Part shown: positions 22,703 through 33,840 of the stretch, in pieces
Layout of the letters: each line of letters opens with the position of its first letter
Numbering within the stretch: position 1 is the first letter of the stretch
NCBI GenBank assembly: GCA_030762175.1
Contig: CM060846.1
Span: 178,375,041 to 178,439,040 of the forward strand
DNA from: Metallyticus violacea
Taxonomy: Eukaryota > Arthropoda > Insecta > Mantodea > Metallyticidae
Direction of reading: 5' to 3'
Length of the DNA stretch: 64,000 nt
Program-made: the position numbers and the translations under genes
The notes under the pieces: generated by a model
The model's database searches: none
Told to the model about the DNA's origin: nothing
What the model saw: only the letters and a program-made list of their open reading frames with translations

Positions 22703-22819
22703 CCTTTCCCAATTTATCATTTCATCTCATGTATCATCAGTGTCCACCGCCTGTGGTGCCTCAGTAGTAAAAACGGGCGTTAAACACTACTCAAAAAAAA
22801 AAAAAAAAACCTGAAGGAC
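22479..22819 (+). mobile_element. SINE-A copy 2, with perfect 11 bp TSD
   Basis: The best preserved SINE-A, at 22491-22808. The tRNA-like head has CCGCCACGGGTGGCCGAGG (A box) and GGTTCGAATCCCGCC (B box). The body carries GTCCTCCCTGACTGGGG, TTTTCCTCAGTCTTCATAAC, AAATGCCGGGGAGGTACC and TTAGGCCTGGAACGCTTCC. Next come an internal A run, then the 3' unit GTGCCTCAGTAGTAAAAACG and a terminal A tail. The target-site duplication ACCTGAAGGAC is at 22479-22489 and 22809-22819. The head resembles tRNA-Ser/Leu in its D arm; source tRNA is uncertain. Confidence 0.95.
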
Positions 22820-23167
22820 TGAGGGAAAACTTCTGAAAAGACTCGTTGGGAATCAAACTGGAGCTGGCCAAATAGGAAGCGGAACGCTACCGCTATACTA
22901 CGGTGATGATCAGATCATTTACTTACCTATGAATTCAAAGGAAATATTCTTTTTTTTCTTTAAAACGCAGCACTTACTCAGCGTTTAGACGCCCTTTGCT
23001 CGTCTTCTGTCGCACCAGTAGAGATTTTACAGGTACTTGCTTGTACCTGTGCATAGTGAGACGGCAAAATAAATCGACGATTGGTTGAGGTGGAAGTACG
23101 CAATAAAGTACCCTTGAAGATTTTATTGGTTTGAAAGATGAAATTTCCTTCATTCTTTCTTTATTTT

Positions 23168-23544
23168 AATTTAACGCCAGTTTATACTGCTGAGGCACCG
23201 CAGCGAATGATAAATAATAAGAATTGGCAAATCGGGAAAAGGTTTTCTTAATTAATGGAAGGAAGCTTTCCAGGCATAATTTTAAGATACCTCTATAGTA
23301 TTTACCATTTTGAGGACCGAGGAAAATCTGTATAAAATCCTCAGTCAGGGAGTACGGTTCCGGTGAAAATCGAACACCAAACCTCCCTCTCCCAATCTCG
23401 ACCACTGGTGTCGGGAATAATGGATGACGCCAAAGGCCCGTGGAGTTCCCAAGCGCTCACCCCCAAGCACAAAACACGTCCAATGCTGCTTAACTTCGGT
23501 GATCGTACGAAAACCAGTGTTTTCACCACGGTATGGCCGTTGAC
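23168..23544 (-). mobile_element. 5S rRNA-like head joined to SINE-A copy 3
   Basis: On the minus strand, a 121 bp 5S-rRNA-like unit (23544 to 23424) is followed after about 9 bp by a diverged SINE-A (23415 to 23168). The SINE part has GTGGTCGAG, GTTCGATTTTC, CAGGGAG-type bodies as complement, and the end matches GCGGTGCCTCAGCAGTATAA. It is more diverged than other copies and has lost part of the tRNA anticodon arm. 5S-headed SINEs (SINE3) are known in animals; a 5S-tRNA composite is one reading. Chance insertion beside a 5S pseudogene is the other. Confidence 0.75.
23424..23544 (-). pseudogene. 5S rRNA pseudogene or SINE 5S head
   Basis: The minus strand reads GTCAACGGCCATACC at the 5' end, then CGATCACCGAAGTTAAGCAG, then GCTTGGGAACTCC, in the order and spacing of animal 5S rRNA and at its usual length of about 120 bp. 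The internal control region is recognisable (A-box part GAAGTTAAGCAGC). Substitutions in both strands of the stems suggest it is not a functional 5S gene. Confidence 0.88.
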
Positions 23545-25490
23545 TGAGCTTTCATCATTTTGCGGAAATCCCTCACATTCACTAATGTTTGGAAACCTGT
23601 GCACTCTTAAAATTCATAATGAAGTGACATGATTCACTGGTCTTATGCAGATCTGCTTTTTAAAATTTTAAGTAGCACTTGTCTTCGCAAACCTATACTA
23701 GTCAACTGTTGTGTTTTACAGAAAAACAAATATCACAAATTAAGAGGAAACCATTTCACTTATAACAGGATTTTGGAGCTCTTTTATTTGTTCGAATCCG
23801 AGAGTGTTCCCAACAATCCAACAACGCTCCTAAATGTATATATTGTTGGTAACAAGTTATACTGATATGTTTCTCTTCTTCTCATCTCTTGAGCTTTTCC
23901 GCTTCTATCTTCTTTTCTTAACTATTTAATTTATTACAATTGATATTATCCAGAGCCGTGTGCTAAGTTAAATCATCAGAATTCGTGGTGTTATTTTTAG
24001 GTTGAAGTTACGGAAACTTTATTTAATGCTTTAAACAGTAAAAAATAGAATAAGACAAAGTTTTATTTACAAAGAAGACGAACATGTTGCACTATTACTT
24101 CTCTTATAGGTCCTAGGATGCTACCCTTTCCAAAGTCATTGGTACTGTTTGTTATAGTGGATAATTGCTGCGTAGCTATTGGAACTGGCAGAGAGTTAGG
24201 CCGGTTCGCTTCTTTTACGTTATAACTTACCATATTTTATGATAATTGTTCAGGGGCATGCGAGTCTTCCATGTGCCGACAATACATATCAGCAATGAAA
24301 TAATTGGGAAAATTCAAAATTGTGGTTGAAAATGAAAACTGAACTACACTACCATTCGCACTCTATCTGCATTTTATAAGGGTAGCAGTCTTTTATTATT
24401 TTCCTCCCATAAACGAACCGAATATTTCTTCCGTTTTGTTCATATTTCTGTGCCACAGTTGTGTCTGTATTGGAGCTATTAATAATAGCTCTACAGATGC
24501 CAATTTGAATTATTTTAGCATTCAAGTAATATTCTGTATTATCCGCTGTCAAAATGTGGTGACCTGAAAATTGACAGCTATTCATATGCCCTTGCAGCCA
24601 TTTTTATATTACTAGAAATTGATGTTACAATTATTAAAATACGGTCATCTTTGTGAGAAGAGAGTTGTTGTTTTCCAAGTCCAACAATTAAAAATAATTA
24701 ATAATCTTTCCTCGCAATATTCCTCTTAAACTAAAACATCCTTTATTTACTCAAATATCAGAGTTTAACCAGACGGCAGCCGGGCATACATTTGACAGAT
24801 AAATATGAAAATTTTCGCCAATACTGAATGAACTGCAGAGAACATTATAGTGGATGTTTCAGAAACCTTCAGAGGCTTATTCCAATAAAATATACAGAAA
24901 GAAGAAATAGCTTTGATTCGAACAGCGCCTACAGATGATAGTTCATTAACTCATGAGCTGTTTATGGTATATAGGACTTTCCAAAATTATTGCGGAATTA
25001 AAAAAAAAAAGTCTCTAATAAAGTACAATTGAGATAGGAATACGAAGTTTGTTTTGTTGCATAATACTGCTGAAAAATCTTTTTATATACATTAACAAAT
25101 GCTCAATGCGTGCATTCTTTGTCACTCTGCAGATATCAACACGATAGTTCATTTCTTCCCAAATGTCCTCAGTATCTCATCACTGATATTTTGAAATGAG
25201 GTTGCATTTCATATTTTCGCAAGTAGAGGAGAGAAAAAATCTTGATACTTCACATAACCCCACAGAAAAAAAAAAAAGGGCAAGGGGTTAGGTAGTGCAA
25301 CCGAGGTGGCCAAGACAGAAGCATCTTATCACTATCACTCTCGCATCCATTCCAACGCTGCGGTAAGTTTGGGGGGAAAAAAAACTCTAGATGGAAATGA
25401 GATGGAGCATCAGCTCTGCCCTTATTTAACTTAATGGCAGGCATTTATAGTTCAAGTCCAGATGAGCCAGCCCTATTTCTGTCCTTTGGG
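23545..25490. other. No recognised feature
   Basis: AT-rich with short frames. Nothing matches the dispersed families of this window. Confidence 0.4.
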
Positions 25491-25499
25491 CAAATAAAA

Positions 25500-26010
25500 T
25501 GGGTTATACAGTCCAGAACATTAAGTTTCAGAGAGACTTGCTGGTATTAAACGTAACAATGATGATTTATTGTCCCCCATATATGAACACTGTATTTCTT
25601 GACCTCAACTAAAATGAAAATCGTCACTAAAAATAAGTTTGTCACTAAAACCAACGTCTTTCATCCGCTGCTGCAGTGCGATGCAAAAACCTCCCATCGT
25701 TGTTTGTCGAAACTTGCTGCAGTTCAAGGAGATAAAGATTCTTTCTTAGGAGTTTTCGTAACACACGTCAAACTGATCTTGCTGCTGCTTCTTGCAATCG
25801 ATTTCTAAGGTTGCGTTGGCAAGCTTCTCTAATCTAGTCCACAGTTTTCTCTGACACAGAGGGACACCCGGCACTTTTCCTTTATACAAGCACGCCGTTT
25901 CCACAAACTGCACACAACATCTGGGAATGGAAATGTCAGAGGGAGGACCTTTTCCAAACTCATTACGGAAAGTAAAAATGCCTTCTCCTTCTTGCTGGCG
26001 GTCATGCTGC
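25500..26010 (-). pseudogene. Tc1/mariner-like transposase relic (N-terminal half)
   Basis: The minus strand encodes, in one frame at 26000-25746, the DNA-binding region of a Tc1-related transposase common in insects: FGKGPPSDISIP, then FVETACLYKGKVPGVP (family pattern FEETGCLCKGKSPGRP), then KLWTRLEKLAN. After a frame change the catalytic core begins: LQQRMKDVGFSDKLIFSDD (family Q-RM-E-DGFL-KL-FSDEA), with SDE changed to SDD, then a frame with FHFS. The rest of the core is absent or unrecognisable. Stops and frameshifts make it dead. Confidence 0.85.
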
Positions 26011-29000
26011 AAACGCAGACATCTGCGGCAACAACCTTAACTACTGAATGACTCGTAGCAAAGACTAAATTTTTGAGTTTCTCTGGTCATCCATTTAACA
26101 GTCATTTTGGAAAGTCCTTTTTTGTTCTTTACCTGAAGAACTGGGCGCATTCCCGAGCCTTGACTCTTTTTGGTTTCTAGATTCCTTCTTACGATAGGCA
26201 TACCTGGGTTTCATAATTGATACGGTTAATTGTGTTGCAAGGTTTACAAAATTTGGGCGTTGTCATTCTCGCAGCCCCCGCTGCTGGACAGTTTAAATGT
26301 GCAGCATTTTGGACAGCTGCCAGAGTTTGTTACAGACGCTTGAGGTAGCATGCTTTGAAAAGCATGGTCCTTCTATACTTTGAACAATCAGGGAAATTAT
26401 AACTTACAGCTAAATAACTTGAGATCGGCCACTTTCACTGAAACGATAGTGCGCCCTGCAGACTTTGCAGATATTTACAAATGTGCAACATTTGAAATTA
26501 TTTCATTAATTATTGTATTATGGTCTGAAATGATTCAAAGTTGATAGCTAGGCTTATTTTAGTTGTAGGATTGTGTAAGAAGCATTATTCTCACGCTTTT
26601 AATGTATTGTTTTTTCCTGTTAAATACAGAACAGATCATGTTCCATGCACATTTGGATGTAGGACATTAAAGAGATTCTTAGTAAATTAGGTATGACGCA
26701 TTATTTTTGCGAGAATCTAAAGAGGGCTTTCTGCTCAAATGGTAGACCGAAATATAAAGTCTAGATTGATTTTATTAGCGTAAGTTGGTGTGCTAGATAT
26801 CAACATGGGCACAATTTTATTAAATTCAAATTTGGTAACAGTCAGTAGAGAAACTAAAAGTTCATATTTAGCTATAGTGATAAATGTTATTTATACTTCT
26901 ATACTATATCCAAGCTATATTTATTCTACAGCAATTGGCCACTTCTGTATTAATTTCATTTCCTATTTCAAAATCGGATAAAACACTTATATTTTTAAGT
27001 CAATCCCAAAATCTCTTATAGTTCTTTCATGCCGGTGCTCAACTTCTTTCGAAGGAAAAAGTGAACATAATAGAACATTATGTGGTTGAACAGTATAAAT
27101 TTGAGCGAGAGAAAATAAGATAATAAGTATATACTACTTGTATAATCCCAAAAGCTGAGTACGCAGAGAGTAGACTTTTCCGAATTTTGGAGCGAATGTT
27201 TTTTATTTATTAAGCAAATATACTGCTTATTCTTAATCATGCTTCCATTATGTACTTCAGAAAACCAAACAACGACATCACTACCCTTTTCTTAATTTTG
27301 GCAAATATTTTTAGATACACTGTAAACGAATATTAACGTAATTTAAGATTTGAAACTTTCTCGGCGTCGATTATTCCGTTTGTATCTTGAAAAACTTGCT
27401 TGCTCTTCTCTCATCCGCAGACAATTCATGCAGATCATGGTAACGCTCAATGGCTTACTATTTCTAAGAATTACACTTAATGTTTTAATCTCTAAACTTT
27501 CATGCAATCATGATATCTGAGACATGGCTATAAAGTACTGCATTTTCTTCGTTAGTCAATTTAGATGGATACTTTTTATGATATAATGATCGTATCAATA
27601 AATGAGGAAGTGGATATGTTCCGACTGCTCTTCAGCCTAAAATAATATATTTAATTGACGGGGAATGGATGGGCCATGCCGAAATTCTTCTCTTGGAGAT
27701 AACGCTCAGTTTTAAGAAATGTGTGTTCGATATTGAATATAAACAACCAAAAATTAATAGCTTAGACGATCTAGAAACCCAACTATTTAATTGCCTGCCA
27801 TACTATGAGCACGCTGTATAATGTAATCCCATGTGATTCCAACTAAACAATTTAAATGCAATGACCATTCTTTCTCTTGCTCCTACCCATCATACTCATT
27901 ATTCCGAAATCCTACTGGACATAACATTCCTCGCAGAATACTGACACGCCAGAACCAGATCTTGTAGCTTATGATCTTATTTTCTTAGCTTTTTCACTGC
28001 AGTATCCTAAAAGCTACCCACAGACTGTAACTTACATAGCCTTCAAACACATCGATGACGTTTCCTTGACTAGCGAAGAGGTGATCACTCCTTGTGATGC
28101 AAAGATAAGTTAATAGGTGTCATAATAAATTGACCAAAATCAAGGAAAAGTACACATCTGGTGCTTCTCATGTACACAAATTCTTGGTGCTTTAGAATTA
28201 ATGGAGTAATTATTGGCTTTACCACTGCAGTGCTTTGCATATTCGGTTGATAGTGAGCTTTGAATTCAGGACTTTGCCTGAAGCGCTAAATTATTATCTT
28301 AAGGCAGGCTTCGGCCCAGGGGTAACATAGGTATCTCCGCCACTGGCCTGTTCTCCGACTGCTGAATGGGTGGCTCGTTTGAGAATTGCACTTCTTGGTA
28401 GGAGCAAAGTTTCTTTGAATTTCTGTTTTTTTACTCGAGCATTCTTTCAGTATATCCTCAGGAACTATGGAAAAGATGTATCTTAAAGCAAAAGGCATAT
28501 TGCATTTATGTGATTGAGAAGTTACAAAAAGTATTATAAAATATTTAACACACTGCGTGAGTTTACTGTTACCGCTATTTGTATATTTTCTAGCATTTAT
28601 TTCCTGGTTTTATATTTCCATTTATGAAATGTGCAACTATCGACTTTACTTTGATCTCAGAATTTCAATGTAAAACTTTCCAAATACGACCTTTTCACAC
28701 ACAAGATAATATTTGTGCCCTACAGCTTCATACCCAGTTATATGTCGAAACGATTGTGATTTACACAGTCTCTCCTAGATGCACTACTTGAAGCTCCAAG
28801 TTCAACAAAATGCAGCAAGAGAAAGAGACAACAACATTGACACAAGAACGTGATGTACGTAGGCGCTAGAAGGGATGGGCGCCTGCTAGTGTATGCAAGA
28901 GAACGAATGTTTTTGGAGCCTCTGCGAGAAACAAACAGGAGGGATGCAAGAGGAGCAATGTTCCCTCCTTATGACAAATATAGCTATTTATAGATATAAT

Positions 29001-29247
29001 AAATATCACAACTTATGATAAAATGCAATCTAAAACGGTGTACATCTAGAAATTTAAAGTATCAAATGTGCTGTGATTGTAACACTAAGAAGATGTTTGA
29101 TGAGATTATGTTATATTTAATGTTTTGTAAAAACTATAATATGCAAATCAAGGTATTAATATTAGGTTTTATGACTTTTCTTTTATTCCATGAAATATTT
29201 CATGTTCATGTTCTTCACAATCCTTAGGAGGCAAAGAACAGCATAAT
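26011..29247. other. No recognised gene
   Basis: Long AT-rich stretch. Short frames such as 27016-27240 (-) and 28286-28498 (-) have no known domain. I see no SINE-A or SINE-B copy in this 3.2 kb, which is unusual for the window. Confidence 0.4.
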
Positions 29248-29460
29248 TTAGTTAGTTAGTTAGTTAGTTAGTTAGTCAGTTAGTCAGTTAGTCAGTTAGT
29301 CAGTTAGTCAGTTAGTCAGTCAGTCAGTCAGTTAGTCAGTTAGTCAGTCAGTCAGTCAGTTAGTCAGTCAGTCAGTCAGTCAGTCAGTCAGTCAATGAGT
29401 GAGTGAGTGAGTGAGTGAATGAGTGAGTGAGTGAGTGAGTGAGTGAGTGAGTGAGTGAGT
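29248..29460 (+). repeat. Compound (TTAG)n-(TCAG)n-(TGAG)n microsatellite
   Basis: An array that passes from TTAG units to mixed TTAG/TCAG, then TCAG, then TGAG. Each change is one base. The 4 bp unit is not the insect telomeric TTAGG. Confidence 0.97.
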
Positions 29461-30033
29461 AGAGGATTTTTCTGCACCTCGGAAACTCTAAAGGCGTCGT
29501 TGGTACCCATCGCCGGAAGGAAATAATAAAATGGAGGATACACCAGACGAACCCGAGGTGTCAATACACATTCCCAGATGGGGCCCAACATGTCCACGTC
29601 CCAGACGTCAGCAAGCCATTGAAAACCACTCCGGTAGTTCCAAAGAATCACTCGAGATGTCCATAGACCCCCGAAAATACCACCTGACAAAACTCGATAG
29701 ATCAACTCTCTCCTGAGCGCAGGGCACCGTAACACCATATGGCACCAGCTCTCCTTGCCTGAATCTTCCAGCTCTGTAACTGATGCTATAAAAATGAGAA
29801 TAAATAGAAGAATGGAGCATTCGTGGAATGTACACAGTCACTTAAGCATCCAGGAAAAAACATGAAAAATTTCAAGGTCAAAATGAGACTAGCACCATGG
29901 AAATTGAGCGCGGAACCTCCATAATGCGAATCTTTAAGGTGGCTGGTTATTGGAATAATGGTTATTCCTAAAGAAGACATTAGTGCTTACACACACATAT
30001 ATGCGAAAACAAATATTTTGTATCTAACTTTCT

Positions 30034-30034
<1 letters not shown>
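29461..30034. other. GC-richer patch, possible exon or relic
   Basis: From about 29470 to 29770 the sequence is clearly less AT-rich. A 61-codon hydrophilic plus frame (29531-29716) and overlapping minus frames (29388-29841) are open. The minus-strand peptide (SSFVRWYFRGSMDISSDSLE) is the more protein-like, but I recognise no family. Confidence 0.35.
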
Positions 30035-30090
<56 letters not shown>

Positions 30091-30091
30091 T
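30035..30091. repeat. (AAT)n microsatellite
   Basis: Perfect TAA/AAT run. Confidence 0.97.
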
Positions 30092-30136
30092 ATTTAAAGT
30101 TATAATTTTTACCAGTTCTTGTATTATTACTAAATA

Positions 30137-30396
30137 GTTTCTGAACTATTTTAAGAGTGTTTAACGCCCGGTTTTACTACTGAGGCACCACAGGAGGTGG
30201 ACACTGATGTACATGAGATGAAATAAATTGGGAAAGGATTTTTTAAGGAAGGAAACGCTCAAGCCCTAAGTTTAAGGTACTTCCACGGCATTTGCCATTT
30301 ACGAGGACTGAGGAAAAATTGGAAAAAAGCGCAGTCAGGGAGAATGGTCCTGGCGGGATTCGAGCCACAGACCTCTCGTTCATGGTTTCTGAACTA
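30137..30396 (-). mobile_element. SINE-A copy 4, 5' truncated, with 12 bp TSD
   Basis: Minus-strand SINE-A at 30149-30384. The target-site duplication GTTTCTGAACTA is at 30137-30148 and 30385-30396. The copy stops within the anticodon arm (ACAGACCTCTCGTTCAT on plus), so the A box is missing though flanking duplications are perfect. That is classic 5' truncation during target-primed reverse transcription. Confidence 0.93.
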
Positions 30397-32180
30397 AAAG
30401 TATATACTCTAGATAAAACATTTTATTATTTCTGGAAACTTAAGTTTAAAAAATAACATCTATCTACAGTGCACCGTAAACTACTCAAATTGCCTAATGC
30501 AATTATATGAAAATTTTACATTATTTCGAAAGTGTGGAACAGCTTTACTCAGAGGCATTTGCCTTTCTGAGAGTAGCTACATGACGCACTCTAATGCTCT
30601 GGGTCAATTCCTTTAAGGTCTTACAAATATAGAGAATACCTGCTACGGAACAAGAGATGCACTATATCGCCTCTTGAAAAGTGCACAGCAACGTTTCATT
30701 GAGTAGCTAGAGTGTTGGATGGACCAGAGTGATACGGCATTTTGGCATTTTGGATCATAATGTGATATTCGCGAGAATACAACAACAAATAAAGCGTGGA
30801 AGAATGACAGCTTCTCGTTTCATATGATGTTTAGAACACGGTCCAATGTCTACGGAGGTTTTATCACGGGCAGACGTTTTGTTCATCCGGAGTTATACGG
30901 AATTACTTACGCTTACTTGCGCCGCTTGGGCACAAGGGCACTTAGCACCACCAGCAGCATTGGAGTGGTTTCAGACCTGCGTATATCGTCAAGGGCATTG
31001 GAATCGCTGTAGGCTTTTTGTATATTCGGCGATATGGAAAAGAACTAGGAGCTACCCCGCGGGACGTTGTTTGAGATATGTCGCAAATGTTTCGCGCTGT
31101 TACCATTGTAAAATATTAGGAAGTATCATTCATTTATAAACTTTATTATTTTACTTCCAATTTATTAGTTCAATGTAAGTGAGAAAATTTTTGTTTATTT
31201 GCTTAAACATATTTTACAACCACACAACATGCCCACCTCATTCAGTTTTAAATCTCTTTAGTGAATAAAAGGGGCGAATACCAGTAAATGTCACATAACG
31301 CGTGAATTTATTTTAGTTGTGACATAAAAACAAATAGTAAACCCACGCGACGGTTTACACAATTATTTTTTATTGTGCAACATTACTTATTTTACAAAAA
31401 GTCAAATAGGTTTTTGTTTCACTGTCGTGTGTTATAAGTAATTCCCAGGATAAAGTATTCTTTTTTTGGCGAATCATAAATTGAAACTTTGCACAGTATA
31501 CGTTTTGACAAATGTACAGAATTATCGTGATAAAAACAAAAATGCCCTTTTATTATTTATTATTTTATTGTGGCAGCCCCTATTTATAATTGCAGTTGTA
31601 CGTAGACTTCGAAATAACTGCAAAAAATGTAACAAATTTCAGCACATTAGGATGAAATCTTACGCATCAACAAGGAAAAGAAGATGATCCAGAGGAATAA
31701 AAACAAATAAATGTGAAATGCGACAAAAAAATAAGACTAATAAAACTACGCTAATAAAATAAGTGTATTTTATTATAAGCAGTGTAATATGTGAGAATAG
31801 AGTACAAGGTGTAGAAGAACTTTCTGTCTGGTATTCTAGATTGGTTTGCACATACAAGTGTAGGTTTGCAATTATTGACACTAATTGATAACGTTCTATG
31901 CACAGCAAATTCTATAAGCTTGACACATTAGCCCATTGGTTAATATACTCTATTGGTAATATGTCAAATTATTACATTATTTAAACATTATAAAAATATA
32001 AGTAATATGCATTAAAAGTAGATTGAAATAAAAAAATTGGAAAAATATGAATAAATGTGATATTCTTTATGTAAAACACATTTTTACTAATAATTGTTAC
32101 TTAAGAAATTAAAGATACTAAAATATGTACTAACATGGGCACTAGAAATATATTAGGTTTGTTGCCTTTGCACACATAGT
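30397..32180. other. No supported gene
   Basis: A GC-richer block at 30830-31110 has two overlapping plus frames (62 and 97 codons). The 97-codon frame is Cys/Arg-rich and not recognised. The remainder is AT-rich. Confidence 0.4.
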
Positions 32181-32466
32181 TTTTTTAATGGTGTTTAACG
32201 CTCGTTTTTTATTACTGAGGCACCACAGGCGGTGATCACTGGTGATACTCGTACATGAAATGAAATGATATATTGGGAAAGAATTTTTTTAAGGAAGGAA
32301 ACGTTCCAGGCCTAAGTTCAGGGTACCTCCCCGGCATTGGCCTGTTATGAAGACTGAGGAAAACCTAGAAAAAACCTCAGTCAGGGAAGATGGTACTGGC
32401 GGGATTTGAACCCCAGACCTCCCGCTCACGAGTCCGCGCCTTAACGACCTCGGCCACCCGTGGCGG
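32181..32466 (-). mobile_element. SINE-A copy 5
   Basis: Minus-strand, nearly full length: A box and B box complements (CTCGGCCACCCGTGGCGG; GGGATTTGAACCCC), the anticodon arm intact, body complete, T run (A tail) at 32179-32187. Flanks TGCACACATA and TGCACATA suggest an imperfect target-site duplication. Confidence 0.93.
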
Positions 32467-33259
32467 TGCACATAACTGTGTATATATAAAATTGGTAGTA
32501 TTATATTATGAAGATGAGCTTGACAATAAAAGCATTTGAGATAAAACGCTAGATTTTTGTGAAACAATTGTACTATTTTCTTGTTGCCCCAATTTAATGT
32601 TTCTCATTATATATCTAAGTAAACCTTTTAAAAATGTATCGTTGGTAAAATATGGTTTCCACAAACAACTATAAAAATTGTTGCAACCACTAAATGGATT
32701 TTTACATTGGATACATCAAAGTGTACTTGAATTTTTCTTCCTTCCTTCCTTCCTTCCTTTAGGTCTATTTTCATTATATAAAACACACATTGAACAGAGA
32801 AAATAATTAATACCAATTCAAAATTGTACAACGACGATATTCGTAAGATAACTGTAATGTTTTTGAACACGGACTTGATATATAATAGACTTTACAAGCA
32901 CGTACAGCTTGACACTCTAACACACAGTATATATGTATTAGACGTTTTACTGTGCATGGTTTCCGGATACAACAACATTTTTGAGCTTGGGTACACCTTT
33001 AACTATTACATTGTTTGCAATAATATTCACTCCACTTATTTACATAGTAATTCATATTCGGAACCTATCTGATCGCGAATGTTTAGCTGACCATGCTACA
33101 GCGATGCTGTATGAAGTTGACTAAAAAGAAAGTTATTTTTATGACTGATATTGTATTTCATATCATTGTATATTTGTATTTGTAATTCATGCAATACGTA
33201 TTTAAAAATCGAGGCACAATCACGGGATATTTCATAAATGACCCACTTGATAAATCCTG
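32467..33259. other. No recognised feature
   Basis: AT-rich; a (TTCC)n run of five or six units lies at 32737-32759. Confidence 0.45.
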
Positions 33260-33460
33260 CTAGGTGTGGGTGGTCCTGTTGGTTTAATGGTAACCATACT
33301 TGCCTCGTAGACCCAAGATTGCAGGGTCGATGGGCTTTTTCGGGCGCAAAAATCCTAAGTATAGCTCTCTTCGAAGGGGAAGTAGGGAAGGGAAGCTGAT
33401 AATCTGAGACGTAAAAGAGCGTTTGTAAATAAAACAAATCAATAAAACTACTAGTGTGGC
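33260..33460 (+). mobile_element. SINE-B copy 2, internally deleted
   Basis: The head GGTCCTGTTGGTTTAATGG begins at 33272 and is followed by ACTTGCCTCGTAGACCCAAG. The copy then skips the acceptor 3' side and continues GGGCTTTTTCGGGCGCAAAAA, with the middle of the body deleted and the end GAGCGTTTGTAAATAAAACA. Flanks CTAGGTGTGG and CTAGTGTGG are a probable duplication with one indel. Confidence 0.85.
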
Positions 33461-33620
33461 TTGGTTTTATACAGTAAACCTTTAATTTTTCAGCGACTCA
33501 GTCACCACTGTGCACGCGCAATAGCCCATGTCCACGTAAGTTTCGACCAATAGTTTTACATACTGTACATACCCACCTTCACACTCCCCAAGTCCGAGAT
33601 GTTATCGGAGTGACAGTGAA
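33461..33620. other. No recognised feature
   Basis: Short unique spacer. Confidence 0.4.
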
Positions 33621-33625
33621 ATGGT

Positions 33626-33840
33626 AGGTAAGAAATGCCTGGCCGAAGGTAAAAACATTGAAACCTCATTAGGGTAAAAGTCTTTTAGGCATAAATTACA
33701 AAATATGAAAAATCCATTTCACGTTAAGAAATGCCTGACCCAAGAAAAAACATTGCAAACAGGTAAAACCCTTTTTTCGTCAGAAATATATGACCCTGGA
33801 CGAAGAACACTGAAATCTCATTAGGGTGAATAGTATTTAT
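33626..33840 (+). repeat. Degenerate tandem repeat, three units
   Basis: Units near 33628, 33726 and 33781 share AAGAAATGCCTGGCC-type starts, an AAAACATTGAAA middle and CTCATTAGGGT ends, with large indels between them. Confidence 0.6.

Noticed and set aside
29248..29400. Telomere-like repeat (TTAG)n
   Set aside because: The unit is four bases, not the insect telomeric TTAGG, and it grades into TCAG and TGAG.
30846..31139. 97-codon Cys/Arg-rich frame as a host gene
   Set aside because: No domain is recognisable, a second frame overlaps it, and there is no supporting splice or promoter context.
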